Below, piece after piece: positions 35,831 through 47,945 of a stretch of DNA of 64,000 nucleotides (position 1 is the first letter of the stretch; the number at the start of each line of letters is the position of its first letter). A model generated the notes under the pieces. That model was not told where the DNA came from. It saw only the letters and a program-made list of their open reading frames with translations, and searched no databases. Both the position numbers and the translations under genes were made by a program. This stretch comes from Ananas comosus (Eukaryota > Streptophyta > Magnoliopsida > Poales > Bromeliaceae), in contig NC_033622.1 in the NCBI RefSeq assembly GCF_001540865.1, positions 12,158,797 through 12,222,796 on the forward strand, given 5' to 3'.

Positions 35831-36300
35831 AAATGGTATTTAGAAAAGAAGATAAAAAAAGACACAAATTCCACAAAAGTGAAGTGGATAGAAAATAATG
35901 TAGAGAGGATTGGATTAAAAAAATAAAAAAATAAAACATGTACGAAATTTATCGCAATTATGAATTATTTTGATTCAGCTAACTAATCCTTTAAAACTTT
36001 ACCTCACTATTTAATCTTTTAATTTAATTGATTTGAATCAATCAACAACATTTCTACTTTAACATTTAAACTAATTATTTACTTAATTAAATTTGTAGCA
36101 GTGAAATTGTAGAAAGTATACTAACTAAACCTGTAAAGATAAACGAACGACGTATTCAAATTTTGATGTCAGAATATTGTTGGCCGACTAAAATCAAACA
36201 AATTGAAAGACTAGATAGTGAAATTAAAATTTTGAAAGGTTTGAGTAGCTAATTTCAAATAGTCTATAATTTAAATAAGTTCTATGCCATTTTACCAAAA

Positions 36301-37904
36301 AAGAAAAAAATTTAATTAATAGATGAGATTTAAAAAAACAGGTTGGATAAAAAGCATTTATTTCCTTCTCATAATAACTTTGGTAAGAACCATTGTTAGA
36401 ATTTTTGTCCCTGCATAGGGTTAATTAATATCTTATAAGAATGTAACTTATATTAACTATAGCCGTGTTATAAGTTTTTTAACTTATTTGATTTGAGCTA
36501 GCTAATAAATTTTATAATTTAAATTTTATTAGCATATTTTATATAATTTATATGATTATATTTTTATTAAAATCAGTAATGGGCCTAATTTTGTACCAAA
36601 AAAGTTATTAGATAGTTTAAATTAAGTAGACTAAAAGATTAGATATCAAAATTAAATTGTAAATAATAATATTTAATATGCTCTTAAAAATTTAAAAAAT
36701 ATCTTATTTATTTCTAGTGATCAAAGTATCTTCATTGGCTTCCAAAAATTCCATCAAATATCCTAATTCCCTTGGGTTTACTGGTATGATTGGATTTTAG
36801 AAAAATATTTTGAATGTTGAAGGATAAATTTGAAAATATTTAATAGTAATAAAAGAAATATATAAGTAAAAGTTTCTAAAGTTTGTAAGATTAGATAATT
36901 ATTTCAAAATATACAAAAGAATGATTCTTTAAATGTTTATATTGTATTTCAAGTACGAAGTTTGCCTTTAGAAACAAAAGAAGGAACCCTTATCCCCAAT
37001 CAAAAGCTGCCAAGAACATCTGATAAGATAGCCAGCGAAGCTTCGTACGGAACATGTCACAAAACGTGTTTGGTGTATATAAAATTATCATCCAAACCGC
37101 ATATTTTTTTAATTTAGAATAGAAAATTTAATAGTATAAAGCTGATGCCTATAAATAGTATTTCAACGTAGTTTTATATATATATATAGTATATATTTGG
37201 TAGCATCAATATCTTCGATGCTATAATAGCCATAGCAATCAGACTATATACATATATATAGCAACATGAAAAACGATCTGAAAGCATAGAAGGCTTCGTA
37301 CTTCCAGAATCATAATACCTCATATACTAACATAATATATATAATAATATATATATATAGTATATATATATATATATATATAATATATAAAGGCATACTT
37401 TATTCCTTACATATATTATAAATAAATTATATAAAATAAATTATTATATATGATAAAATAAATATACTATTTTAAATTAACTTGTTATATAAAATATTAT
37501 ATTATAAATTACTATATGAAATAATTTTATAAATAATTTCATATAAAATATACTAATATAAATTAATTTTTTAATTTTAAAAAATATATTTAGACATTGT
37601 TCTAAACTTTTTATTCAAACGCTACTAAGAATATTCTATAAAATATTCCCAAATGCATCCAAACACAAATTTACAATTGTTTTATCTTGTACCGGCATAT
37701 CCTCTGTTCTGAAGAACAATAAAAGTTGTTCTCCAAAATTTAGTTCTCCAATTAAACGCAAGCACTAAGTAGAAACGAACTTAATAGATTGTTCTAGAAC
37801 AACCCGTTGTAACCGGAGCAACTTATTCCATCTAGTTTGATTGAGGGATATCTCCTTTTGTTTTGGGATATTCCTGATAACAAACGTAGCCATTTGGCTG
37901 CATT
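36301..37904. other. AT-rich spacer between the carbonic anhydrase blocks
   Basis: No gene. About 240 bases at 36950-37190 recur at 38922-39165 in the same direction (shared words AAGAAGGAACCCTTATCCCC, CGAAGCTTCGTACGGAAC, AAAACGTGTTTGGT). The AT-rich stretch with AGAACAACCCG at 37380-37900 is related to 43040-43780. Confidence 0.55.
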
Positions 37905-39000
37905 TAGTTCAGGTATAAGTAATTACTGCTTATTTCAGAATTAGATACAAGTTCAGATATGAGCAAAAACTAGATAATTTTGCATTTGGAAGAAAATTGA
38001 ATTGCTCTTGAGAATAAAGTAATAGTGTTTGGATGGTTAGATAGAAACAAGATAAATAAGAGTTATAATTCTAAGTTAAATTTTTTTTATCTAATTAATT
38101 AACATCAAAATATTAATTAAAAATAATTTAATAAATTAATAAATTTATTAGCTATGAATATTGTATAAAATAATAAAAATATATTAATAAATTAAATACA
38201 TATAAAAATATAACTTTTTAATTACTTAGAAAATTATTTTAGTTAGATAACACTAATAAAAAAATTAATTAAGTTAATAAAAATATTAATGGTTGATCAA
38301 TATAAATATTAGTTTATGGATAAACATATTTAATTATTAATAATTAATTAGCTAATTAATTATAAGTAATAAATTAATTAATTGTTTTATTGTTTAAGCA
38401 ATGAATAATAATTTAAATATATTAATTAAATTAATTAATAAATTAATATAATAATTAAATTTAAATTTAAATTTTAATTAATCTTATTCTCACTTGAAAA
38501 TAAATTTATTTCAGAAAAAATGGTGAAACAACAGTTTTGAACTTATATGTATTGGATTATACCAATTTATTTCACAAATCCGAAATTTGTAGTTTTATTT
38601 TTCTTTTTTTTCTTTTTTTGAGAAAGAGGTAGCACGCTTCATTCATTAAGGAAAATAAACTTAGCGTACACAATAAAGACAGTTAGGACCTCCTAAAGGA
38701 TCCGAAAATAGAGTAGAATAAAACGAACAAAAGAAAATTAAAAAAACCTCCCCCACTAATCGTTTCGAAAAAATAATTGAGGCGAGGTAGAAAATAAAAA
38801 AGCCTAAAGGAAAGATCGAGAAGGAATGCACAGTTATGGGTCAAGAGCTTCACGGATCGAGAAGGAATGCACAGTCCGGCCTAAAGGAAAGATCGAAAAG
38901 GAAAGACCGAAATTTGTAGTTTTCAAGTACGAAAGTTTGCCTTCAGAAACAAAAGAAGGAACCCTTATCCCCAATCAAAAGCTGCCAAGGAACATCTGAT
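37905..39000. mobile_element. MITE family 1 copy split by a LINE insertion
   Basis: Starts at TGCATTTAGTTCAGGTATAA, and its end (ACCCTTATCCCCAATCAAAAG) lies beyond the LINE fragment listed below. Interior words match the copy at 11137-11828. The LINE interrupts it between 38596 and 38907. Confidence 0.6.
38597..38906 (-). mobile_element. LINE 3' end fragment, minus strand, with target-site duplication
   Basis: The 17-mer CCGAAATTTGTAGTTTT flanks the insert at 38580-38596 and 38907-38923. The inverted LINE block (TTTTTTTGAGAAAGAGGTAG, CACGCTTCATTCATTAAGG) is at its left end, so the poly(A) lies on the minus strand. It sits within a MITE, giving an order of events: MITE first, LINE later. Confidence 0.8.
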
Positions 39001-39171
39001 AAGATTGCCAGCGAAGCTTCGTACGGAACTTGTACAAAACGTGTTTGGTCTAATATTAAAACATCATTCAAACCATTTTTTAATTTAAGGATAAAAAATT
39101 TAATAGCATAAAATTGTTGGTGCTATAAATAGTACATTAGCGTAGTTCTATATATATATATATATATATAN

Positions 39172-39590
39172 GAGAAATAATAATATTGTAATACTAACCG
39201 CGACGTCAAAACGCCAAAAATACGCATGCGCTCACTCCACTCGCTCGCTCGCTCGTAAGAACGAAACCAAGTTTTCTCTCTTTCTTTCCTATTAATTTTT
39301 TTTTGTGCTCAAAACCTCTCTCCCTCTCTCTATCCCTAAAACTTAGCAACAAAAAAGGAAAAGATAAGGATGGAGGATAGCAACGTGGGCTTCACCGATT
39401 AATAAAACAAAAATGCCAACAAGCCACTCCAAAACTAAGGATTGAACTTTAGTCCATAACAATATAAATCTTGAGTTTGAAAGTCCGTTTTTATGTCTAT
39501 TTTGAGCAAAACATCTCCAACTCAATCAAGTATATGCTGTAACCTTGCCAACTTGTTAAGATTCAGTATATCACAATTATTTTTTCATAT

Positions 39591-39639
<49 letters not shown>

Positions 39640-40170
39640 GAGCTGGAATGCTATCGGTAGCAAACGGGCTTCGTTGCCACCCATTTGTTTTCGATGATAG
39701 AGCCTTCAAATCGACGATCGGCACCGTTGAACATGATCTATACTACTTGAAGTATCTAGAAATCAAGTTTTAAATCTTTTCAACATTATTGACCTAATGA
39801 TCAAAGAGTTTTAAAATTTGTAAATTTAATAGTCGATATGAGGTATTTTCTTGTTTAACGGTGTAAAGCAATCCAAATCAATTGAATTTTGGTTAGAAAA
39901 TTCTTTAAACTATCTAAAACAAGATCTATACTCTCGATCTTCATTATAAAATTCCTATCATCGCTTTTAGAGGATATTCATATTCAACCGTTCATTTTTA
40001 CGCCCACTTGATGAATAAGAGAACAATATCGAAAAAGTATAAAATTTGATTTTTAGATACTTCAAGTGGTATAGATCATTTTTAACGGTACTGATCGTTG
40101 ATTTGAAGGCTCCATCATAAAAAACAAATGGGTGGCAACGGAGTCCGTTTGCTACCGATAGTATTCCAGC

Positions 40171-40213
<43 letters not shown>

Positions 40214-40633
40214 ATATGAAAAAATAATTGTGATATACTGAATCTTAACAAGTTGGCAAGGTTACAGCATATACTTGATTGAGTTGGAGATGTTTTGCTC
40301 AAAATAGACATAAAAACGGACTTTCAAACTCAAGATTTATATTGTTATGGACTAAAGTTCAATCCTTAGTTTTGGAGTGGCTTGTTGGCATTTTTGTTTT
40401 ATTAATCGGTGAAGCCCACGTTGCTATCCTCCATCCTTATCTTTTCCTTTTTTGTTGCTAAGTTTTAGGGATAGAGAGAGGGAGAGAGGTTTTGAGCACA
40501 AAAAAAAATTAATAGGAAAGAAAGAGAGAAAACTTGGTTTCGTTCTTACGAGCGAGCGAGCGAGTGGAGTGAGCGCATGCGTATTTTTGGCGTTTTGACG
40601 TCGCGGTTAGTATTACAATATTATTATTTCTCG
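39172..40633. repeat. 1.46 kb palindrome with a MITE at its centre
   Basis: The outer arms (39172-39600 and 40201-40633, about 430 bases) are reverse complements with no mismatch that I can see outside the microsatellites. Both encode the same 60-residue shadow frame. The inner arms are a diverged inverted repeat (see next entry). An N at 39171 touches the left arm. Either a real inverted duplication or an assembly fold-back. Confidence 0.9.
39638..40174. mobile_element. MITE with long terminal inverted repeats
   Basis: The left terminus (GAGCTGGAATGCTATCGGTAG at 39639 onward) and right terminus (CTACCGATAGTATTCCAGCTC) are inverted, about 150 bases each, with about 10% differences. About 240 unpaired bases lie between them. 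The terminal repeats are bordered by GA/CT arrays (39597-39637, 40172-40202). There is no transposase. Confidence 0.75.
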
Positions 40634-41116
40634 TTTAAACTCTTTTGATAATTTTTGGTAGAAATTAAGAGTTAGAAACTGTTTTTTTTTTTATATATAC
40701 ATTTTAGGAGCAGATTTCGCGCAATTTTGACGATGATTTTTCGAGCTATTTTAGAGTGTTGTGGCTGCTATCCAGTCTACCGTTCATTTCTTTAGATTTG
40801 TATTATAGATGGGTTTCGTGTTGTCAAAATTGGCAGACTAATTTCATGCCCGTCTTATATTATTTAATCTGTGAGATAAACTATTGATATAGTTGAGATA
40901 ATAGTGATAATTTGACATTTGCTAGTAGAGTAGATTGAGACATATATATATACATATACATATATATATATATATATATGCATATATATATATATATATG
41001 TGATATAGTATAGTACATATACATATATATATAGTACACGTTATTTACAGTATTTACATATATTACGATATACAGTATCGTAGCATTACTTAGCTAACTA
41101 TAGTATGAATATATAC

Positions 41117-41204
<88 letters not shown>

Positions 41205-42888
41205 TAGTTGACTGTGATGCAAATGCATGTAATAATTATTTTAATTTATTTTAAATCAATATAAATTTGCCTATTATATTTATTTAAAAATTTATAATTT
41301 ATAAATTCATATGTTATATTTATTAGAAAATATTTGTAATATTTTATATTTTTTTACATATATTAAATATTTATATTTTTTTTTATTTCTGATGATCTAA
41401 AATTTAAATATGTGTTTTAAACAAAAAGCATCAAAATTTAATTCATATTTATTTCAAATTTTCAAATTTAATTTTTATCTACTATAATTAAAATTTTTGG
41501 ATAAGAATGCTATTTTTTAACAGATTAATCATAACCGTTCGTTCTTATTTGAGATTATTTTAATTAAGTGAACCGTTCATTTTTAATTGACACAACTGTT
41601 CATAGGATTGGATTTATAGATGGATAAGAATGCTATTTTTAACAGATTAATCATAACCATTCATTCTTATTTGAGATTTTTTTAATTAAGTGATCATACC
41701 TGGCCCTAAAAAATATAGAGAATATTCTTTTATTCCTTTTTGTATTCTTTTATAGATGGATAAGAATGCTATTTGTTAACAGATTAATTATAACTGTTCG
41801 TTCTTATTTGAAATTTTTTTAATTAAGTGATCATACCCGTTCGTACCCGTCCCTAGAAAATATAGGGAATATTTTTTTATTTATTTTTGGATTCCGTCTG
41901 TCATTGTCGGAATTTCTATACGCTTGTATATATAGTATAGATATATATGATATTTTTCTAAGGGTCAATAGACAGTTACAGTTAGTGTGAGACTATAACT
42001 GTATTTTGGACACTATGACAGTATTATCATGATCTATTTGATCATCGCATTTGATCACAGATTGCATGTTATGTTGAGTTTGACAGTGATACTATACTCG
42101 GTTGGGGAAGCATCCCGTGAGTGCCACTCCTGAGATTGGGCTATGAGATATTATTATGGCATGGGCCGGACAGTAGTCTGCGTGGTAGCAAACCACTATA
42201 GGTGGGTGCTGGACACGAGGCGGAGCAGACTAGACCTCACTATTGAGTTGGTCACTATGATTGGGCATTATTGCAGTATTTTATTTAGTCTCTAATTAAC
42301 GCATGCAAAACAAAATTTACAATTTCAGTTATATTTCAGAGACATAATAGTAACAGTTATTTTCAGCAATTATTCATATTACTATCTGTTCCTTTATATT
42401 GCTCAGTATTTACTATTTTTGCCTCTTATAGACCTAGTGGTGTAGACTGTCGGCGTTGACGATCGTACCCACTAAAAACTATTGATTATAGTTCTCATAC
42501 CCTCTTATTTAATATTTTATTTCAGAGCATTCAGCACCTGCGACTGATCTAGATAAGGGGATCGCGGCGGATAGTTAGCATCTCCCACCCTCCTTGTGTG
42601 TGTAGTTGGACCACCTATTAGTGAGCAGTCTGTACAGTATTTTGACACTTGGAGTGGTCAGAAATGTTGTACAATTTTGAAGATTGGTGTGGTGATGATT
42701 GTAGATCGTTACAATGTTGTTATATTATATAATTTTATTTTCCTCTGATACCTATTATTGTTAAATTTGGTTAATTTTGTTGAATAAGTTTTGTTGACGC
42801 TTCGTATATATAAAGTGTATCCTTATGCATGCGGCAAGTCTGTTGACGTAGTCCGGACTTCCGCTGTAATTAATCCGGGGCGTGACAA
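40634..42888 (-). mobile_element. Candidate LTR-type element, noncoding
   Basis: Read on the minus strand, the right boundary begins TGTCACGCCCCGGATTAATT, a very common start of plant LTRs. The other end is not defined and may lie in the palindrome arm. Inside are TA microsatellites (40940-41205) and a tandem repeat (41499-41885), but no reverse transcriptase, integrase or gag frame. The low-AT stretch at 42040-42260 is frameless. Confidence 0.4.
41499..41885. repeat. Three diverged tandem copies, 123-136 base period
   Basis: Each unit starts GGATAAGAATGCTATTT (41499, 41622, 41758) and continues with ACAGATTAATCATAACCGTT, TCTTATTTGA and AATTAAGTGA. Copies two and three also share CATACC and an AATATAG..GAATATT word. 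Confidence 0.85.
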
Positions 42889-43819
42889 TAATTATATATA
42901 TAATACTTAATATAGAAAATAATTAAATATTAATATATAAATGATAAAACTTAATCAAATAAATAATATATCAAATTTAATTAATTTATATTATATATAA
43001 AATAAATAAAAGAACAATGTTATTCTTAATTTCCCTATGACCTATATTTAACGGGTTGTTCCAGAACAACCCGGAAAAGCCTGCTCTGTTGGAGCAACTT
43101 GTTCCGTTAAATTCCCCCACCGTTTGGTTACAAATTAGGGGATATTCCGTCTTGTTCCGAAATATCCCTGGTACCAAATGCAGCTAAAGAAACTAAGAAT
43201 GATTTTGTTCTTTTCTTTATTTTATTAAATAAATAGATATATAAATAAATATATTAATATTAATATTAATATTATCTATGATAATATATTTATACTTAAA
43301 TCTTATAATATATTATAAATTAATTAAATTTGATATATTATTTATTTTATTATTTTATCATTTATATATTAATATTTAATTATTTTATTTTTTATTAAAT
43401 ATTTTATATATTAAATTATTTTTTCATACAATATATATTTCTTTTAAATTTGTATTAAAATTTATAGTATTTTTAATTTAAATTATAAGGATATTGCCGG
43501 TATTATATTTTATTCATTCCATATATTATGGATAAATTATATAAAATAAATTTTTACATAAAATAAATTATTATATAAAATAAAATAAATATACTGATAT
43601 AAATTAAATTGTTATATAAAATATTATATTATAAGTTATTATCTAAAATAATTTTATAAATAATTCAAATATATATACTAATATAAATAAATTATTTTAT
43701 TTTTTAAAATATATTTAAACATTGTTTTCGACTTTTTACCAAAACAATACTAAGGATAAACCTCTTGAGATATTTCTTGTTCTCAAAAACAATAAAAGTT
43801 ATTCCCAAAATAAGTGTTT
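42889..43819. other. AT-rich spacer, MITE-like remnants
   Basis: No gene. GGGTTGTTCCAGAACAACCC near 43051 is itself a perfect inverted repeat and has a relative near 37787. The AT-rich part at 43500-43780 resembles 37380-37680. Confidence 0.45.
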
Positions 43820-44333
43820 TCAATTTTTTTTTTTCTTAATTTTTTTCTTAAGAAATGTTCAGAGTCGAAGTACTTATTAGTCTTTTATTCTCCCCACTAA
43901 TCTAAATCTACTTTTCCCTTGTCCAAAAATTAAAACCTAAATACATGGTCGATAAAGGATACTTAGTAACCAAAATACAGAGAATGAAAAAGGATACCAA
44001 CAGTAACAAACATGTTGGAAGAAAAGAAAATTAGTATAATCACATCTTCAAAAATATAAGAAAAAAGAATACGGAAGAGTGATGATGTTTATAGACAAAT
44101 CTCTTACACAAAACAACCGGGGATATATGGCACAAATGCAGCAAAACAAATAAACAGCTTAAAAAATACAAACAGAAACATCTTTTACAACCAATAGATA
44201 GAGGAAATTGCCTGTAAACAAAATCAAAGTCAATTTCGATATCATCCATGCTAGTAAGTAGATCGACGGGTCGTGTTACCATCCATATATATTCAATATG
44301 CTATACAAACATCCTGCTGCAAATTTTGTTTAA

Positions 44334-47316
44334 CTAGTTTTGGAAATTGTGAGGCCGATATAAGCTGACAATTCTATCATAAATCTTCTGGATCGGTCTC
44401 GCATTCATCTCGAAGTTCTGCACATTAGCAATAGCAGAAATAAGCATAAAAATACGTTACAATCATATAACTTTTGGGAGTTAAGCGTGCACCTTAACTA
44501 AGAAACTACCTAATATAGTATTGCAAAATAGCCCTGTTCTTGTATATAGGACCACGAAACATGTAATCAGTTTTGCGATTGATCATTATGTACTTAAAAT
44601 GAAAGTACCTATAGCATTACAAATAGTCGTCTTATTGTACTTAGGATCAAGTGACCTATAATAGCCCTGTTCTTGTATATAGGACCACGAAACATGTAAT
44701 CAGTTTTGCAATTGATCATTATGTACTTAAAATGAAAGTACCTATAGCATTACAAATAGTCGTCTTATTGTACTTAGGATCAAGTGACCTATAATAGCCC
44801 TGTTCTTGTATATAGGACCACGAAACATGTAATCAGTTTTGCAATTGATCATTATGTACTTAAAATGAAAGTACCTATAGCATTACAAATAGTCGTCTTA
44901 TTGTACTTAGGATCAAGTGACCTATAATCAACTATGCAACATGAAGGATTGGGAGATTGGAGCATTGAACGATGAACAACGAGCGTATTTCGCATATTAC
45001 ATGGTTACCAATACAGCAGAACAATATTGGATCTTAGCGGCATGTTGTTAAGTTTTGCTTTGCACTTAAGTTGTTCTGTGTTTCACGAAACGAATTCATT
45101 CACATGTACTGATATAGTGATATGTTTTTCTTTTTTTAGGGAAAAAGAAAAAAATCTTCTCAACATTGCAGGTGTTCTCGTCTAAGTTATGTGTTATAAG
45201 CTTGCATTCTGCAGCTTCCATTCCCTCTGAAAATCTGTGCGTGGTGCATGTGCGTCTGTGCTTAACATGTGGACGCATGTGTGCGTCTCCGTAAATGAAA
45301 GGTTCGAAAGGAGGATTCGCTTGTGCTAACTTACATCGTGGACAGCTTCTCTCAGCAGATGCACCTGCTCCTTCGACACCGTCCGCACCTGCGAACATTT
45401 CAAAAACAGGCTCATTTCATTCTTCCTTGTTTCACCAAACTGCACCTACTTAATTGCACAGCAACCGCTAAACCGGAAATGGAACAGAGAATTAGAACAC
45501 GGCATAAACGTTTTTGAACCGACCTTCTTAACGATGGTCCACGCCACTCCCTCAGTGCAAGGTGGGGTTGTGAGTGAGCCCATGTATCTGTAATACTTCC
45601 TGCTTCCCCTCTTTATACTTCTCGGATCCACGGGCCCCAACTTTTCCTCTGCTTCATGTGTGTCACCGATCTTCTTAATGTATGACTCCATCTGTAAATG
45701 CCCGCATAAACATTTCGAAAAGGATTTCTATAAAGCAATGTAGTTGATAGGGGTGTGTTTATGCTATTGCCTCATTTCATCATTAATTCGGTCCGAAATA
45801 AGATTGTATGAATCGGCAACCAAATGAACTGAATAAATCGAATTTAAATTAGTTTAAACGATGCAGCCAAGTTTACGGTACTGTTGAGTTCGTCAATTTT
45901 TACAAATTTTTAAATGGGCATAACTTTTCATTCGGGCGTCCCTTTTCAGCGTGCAACCCAAATTCAAAAAACACAATTCAAGATCTATACGCCGAACTGC
46001 AAAGCCGTCCTGCACAAGTATGGAACTCAAATTTAAATGCCTAGGCCTCCGAATTTGCACTTTTAGATTATTTGGTAGAAAGTTTTGTATTTTTTTTTTT
46101 ATTTTGGACCCGATTATTTGGTTATTTCTGGTCGGTTTAAGTTTAGAGATATGTTATATTTTATTATCTTCTGTCGTAATAGGATTCGGATATCGTTCCT
46201 ATATATGTACGTGATGTTCGGGTAATATAATTAGCTTTTGCGTTGATCAGTAACGTTTTTTTCTTTGTCGAAGAATTGTACTTTTCGTATATCTCTCTAT
46301 CCGTTGGTATACTTCTTCGCTCACTATGCGACTTAGGCTTAGGTCATTTAGTTTGAGTGGAGTTTTCTATTCAAATTTGCAACTACTAAAACCGAACCGA
46401 TCGTATACCCCATTTTTAGTTATTAGCATTCGAACAAGTCTCTTAATCTGGGCAATAAACATACCCTGGCTAGGAACGGATCGGGCCGGCCGGTGGTGTA
46501 CAAAATCCCGACCACGGCGATCTTCTGATCAGCGCTCTGATGAACCATGTGCATCTCCAGGGAGTATCTGCCCAAATCACACGATCAAGAGATCATCTAC
46601 TCAATAATAATATATATATATACTGAGTAATAAACATACACTCGTTAAATTAGTAGTAGATCAATGTGCGATCATGAGCAACTAATTAGTTAATTACCTC
46701 TGGCCATTGATGGTGTGCTCGGAGGGAGAGTGCCAATGCAGCTGTTTGAGATCATACGTAGTCCCATTGATCCATAGCGCTCCTGCGTCATCCTCCCATT
46801 GGAGCTAAATCCAAGAATCAGTAAACAAGAGTACCCAAATTAGTAAAAGAGGAAGAAAAAAACAAAAAAAAGAAAAAAGAAAAAGAGAGGGGATATTATT
46901 ATTAATACCATTATATCATGGCCGCGGTTCTTTAAGATGGCATTAGAAGGGCTATAAGAACGACGCAGCGTCCCCAGCGAAGAAACTTGTTGAACCCTTT
47001 TGTTCAGGAGATCGATAGGGGACTGCGATCGACCCTTCCCACACGCGGCCCATTCCCCGTGGATCTCGCCCCAGTGCTCAGGCCCATTTTCGCTCCCTTG
47101 AACGTAGCTAAACTCTTCCTCATTCTCTGCCCATTTTTTTTTTTTTTAAAAGAATTTAGCGGCCCCAAAAAAAAAGGAAAAAAAAAAAAGAAGAAAAATA
47201 CAAGGAGGGAAAAGGAACAACAACATACCAACTTCTTGGGAGGTGGAAAAGGGGACGGAGAGGAGGAGGAGGGAGATGAGGGAGATGGTGGTAATGAGAT
47301 TGCGGAGGAGGGGCAT
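44334..47316 (-). CDS. Alpha carbonic anhydrase, copy B
   Basis: Seven exons (47229-47316, 46909-47126, 46698-46804, 46465-46567, 45524-45691, 45335-45388, 44334-44417) give 273 residues in one frame. Exon sizes equal copy A except exon 1 (one extra Leu codon in the signal peptide) and the last exon (28 codons against 39). Zinc ligands H125, H127 and H144 and the pocket loop [12 protein letters not shown] are intact, so activity is expected. The shorter tail ends RPHNFQN and loses the acidic end seen in copy A. Amino acid changes are spread along the protein, for example [10 protein letters not shown] against [10 protein letters not shown], so the duplication is not very recent. Nothing shows different targeting. 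It may differ in expression, because its TATA-like site and leader repeat have changed. Confidence 0.92.
44527..44925. repeat. Three tandem 133-base units in the last intron of copy B
   Basis: Units start AATAGCCCTGTTCTTGTATA at 44527, 44660 and 44793. Units two and three look identical; unit one differs at a single base (TTTTGCG against TTTTGCA). Copy A has no such array. Each unit carries a short hairpin, GTACTT...AAGTAC. Confidence 0.93.
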
Positions 47317-47344
47317 GTTGTTGTTGTTGTTGTTGTTGTTGTTG
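47317..47344 (-). promoter_or_regulatory. (CAA)9 leader just before the start codon of copy B
   Basis: Nine AAC triplets on the minus strand run into the ATG. Compare copy A, which has six AAC and six AGC triplets. Confidence 0.6.
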
Positions 47345-47464
47345 GAATAATTTAAATTGCTAATGGTAAGACGTGGATGCGATCGAATTGCAGAGGGTAA
47401 TGCAGGTGCGGTGGTGCTATTAATAGTATTGGGTGCCTGGAAACATGTGCTCGTTAATTAATTG

Positions 47465-47945
47465 TTTAGGTACGGTTTGATTTGGGTATAAGCAATAACT
47501 AATTATTACAGGAATAAATACAAATATGGGGATAAAAAAAAATAATGTTTGGATGAAAATTGAGTTGTTCTCGAGAATAAAAATAATTTTAGATAGTTTT
47601 ATATAGAAAATGGAGGTGTTGGTTGGGATAACTGAGAACTACTATTATCGGGTAAAAAATTAGCGTTTGGGTATAAAGGAGGGGATAAGGGCCGATTCCT
47701 ATCCCTATCTCTATTCTCTAAAAACTAATTATTACAGGAATAAATACAAGTATAGGGATAAGAAAAATAATATTTGGATGAAAATTGGATTGTTTTCTGG
47801 AATAAGAACAATTTTAAATAGTTTTATTTAGAAAATAAAGATGTTCGTTGGGATAACTAAAAATTACTATTCTCGAATAAAAAATTAACGTTTGGATATA
47901 AAGGGATAAGGATCTATTCCTATCCCTATCCCCAACCAAACGTTG
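47465..47945. mobile_element. MITE family 1, tandem dimer
   Basis: GGTACGGTTTGATTTGGGTA at the left and CCTATCCCCAACCAAACG at the right are family-1 ends. The unit ACTAATTATTACAGGAATAA is repeated at 47490 and about 47728 with matching sequence after it, so two units of about 240 bases share one outer pair of ends. Confidence 0.7.

Larger units (their letters stand above)
30680..36300. repeat. Segmental duplication block A
   Basis: This block shares order and sequence with 43820-48960. Matching landmarks: TTATTCTCCCCACTAATCTA near 30761 and 43881, all seven carbonic anhydrase exons, the AAAACGTTTTCACACAAA segment near 34975 and 48532, and AGAGGATTGG/AGAGATTGGATTAAAAAAA near 35906 and 48639. 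A MITE at about 35030-35830 is present only in this copy, and a 133-base array only in the other. Confidence 0.8.

Noticed and set aside
39343..40461. Two identical 60-residue frames in opposite orientation
   Set aside because: They exist only because the palindrome arms are identical. There is no domain, no splice context and no start environment.
40634..42888. Autonomous LTR retrotransposon
   Set aside because: There is an LTR-like end at 42888, but no reverse transcriptase, protease, integrase or gag frame and no second LTR. Kept only as a low-confidence noncoding element.
44527..44925. Possible CRISPR-like array
   Set aside because: The 133-base units are contiguous without unique spacers and lie in a plant intron. 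This is a minisatellite.
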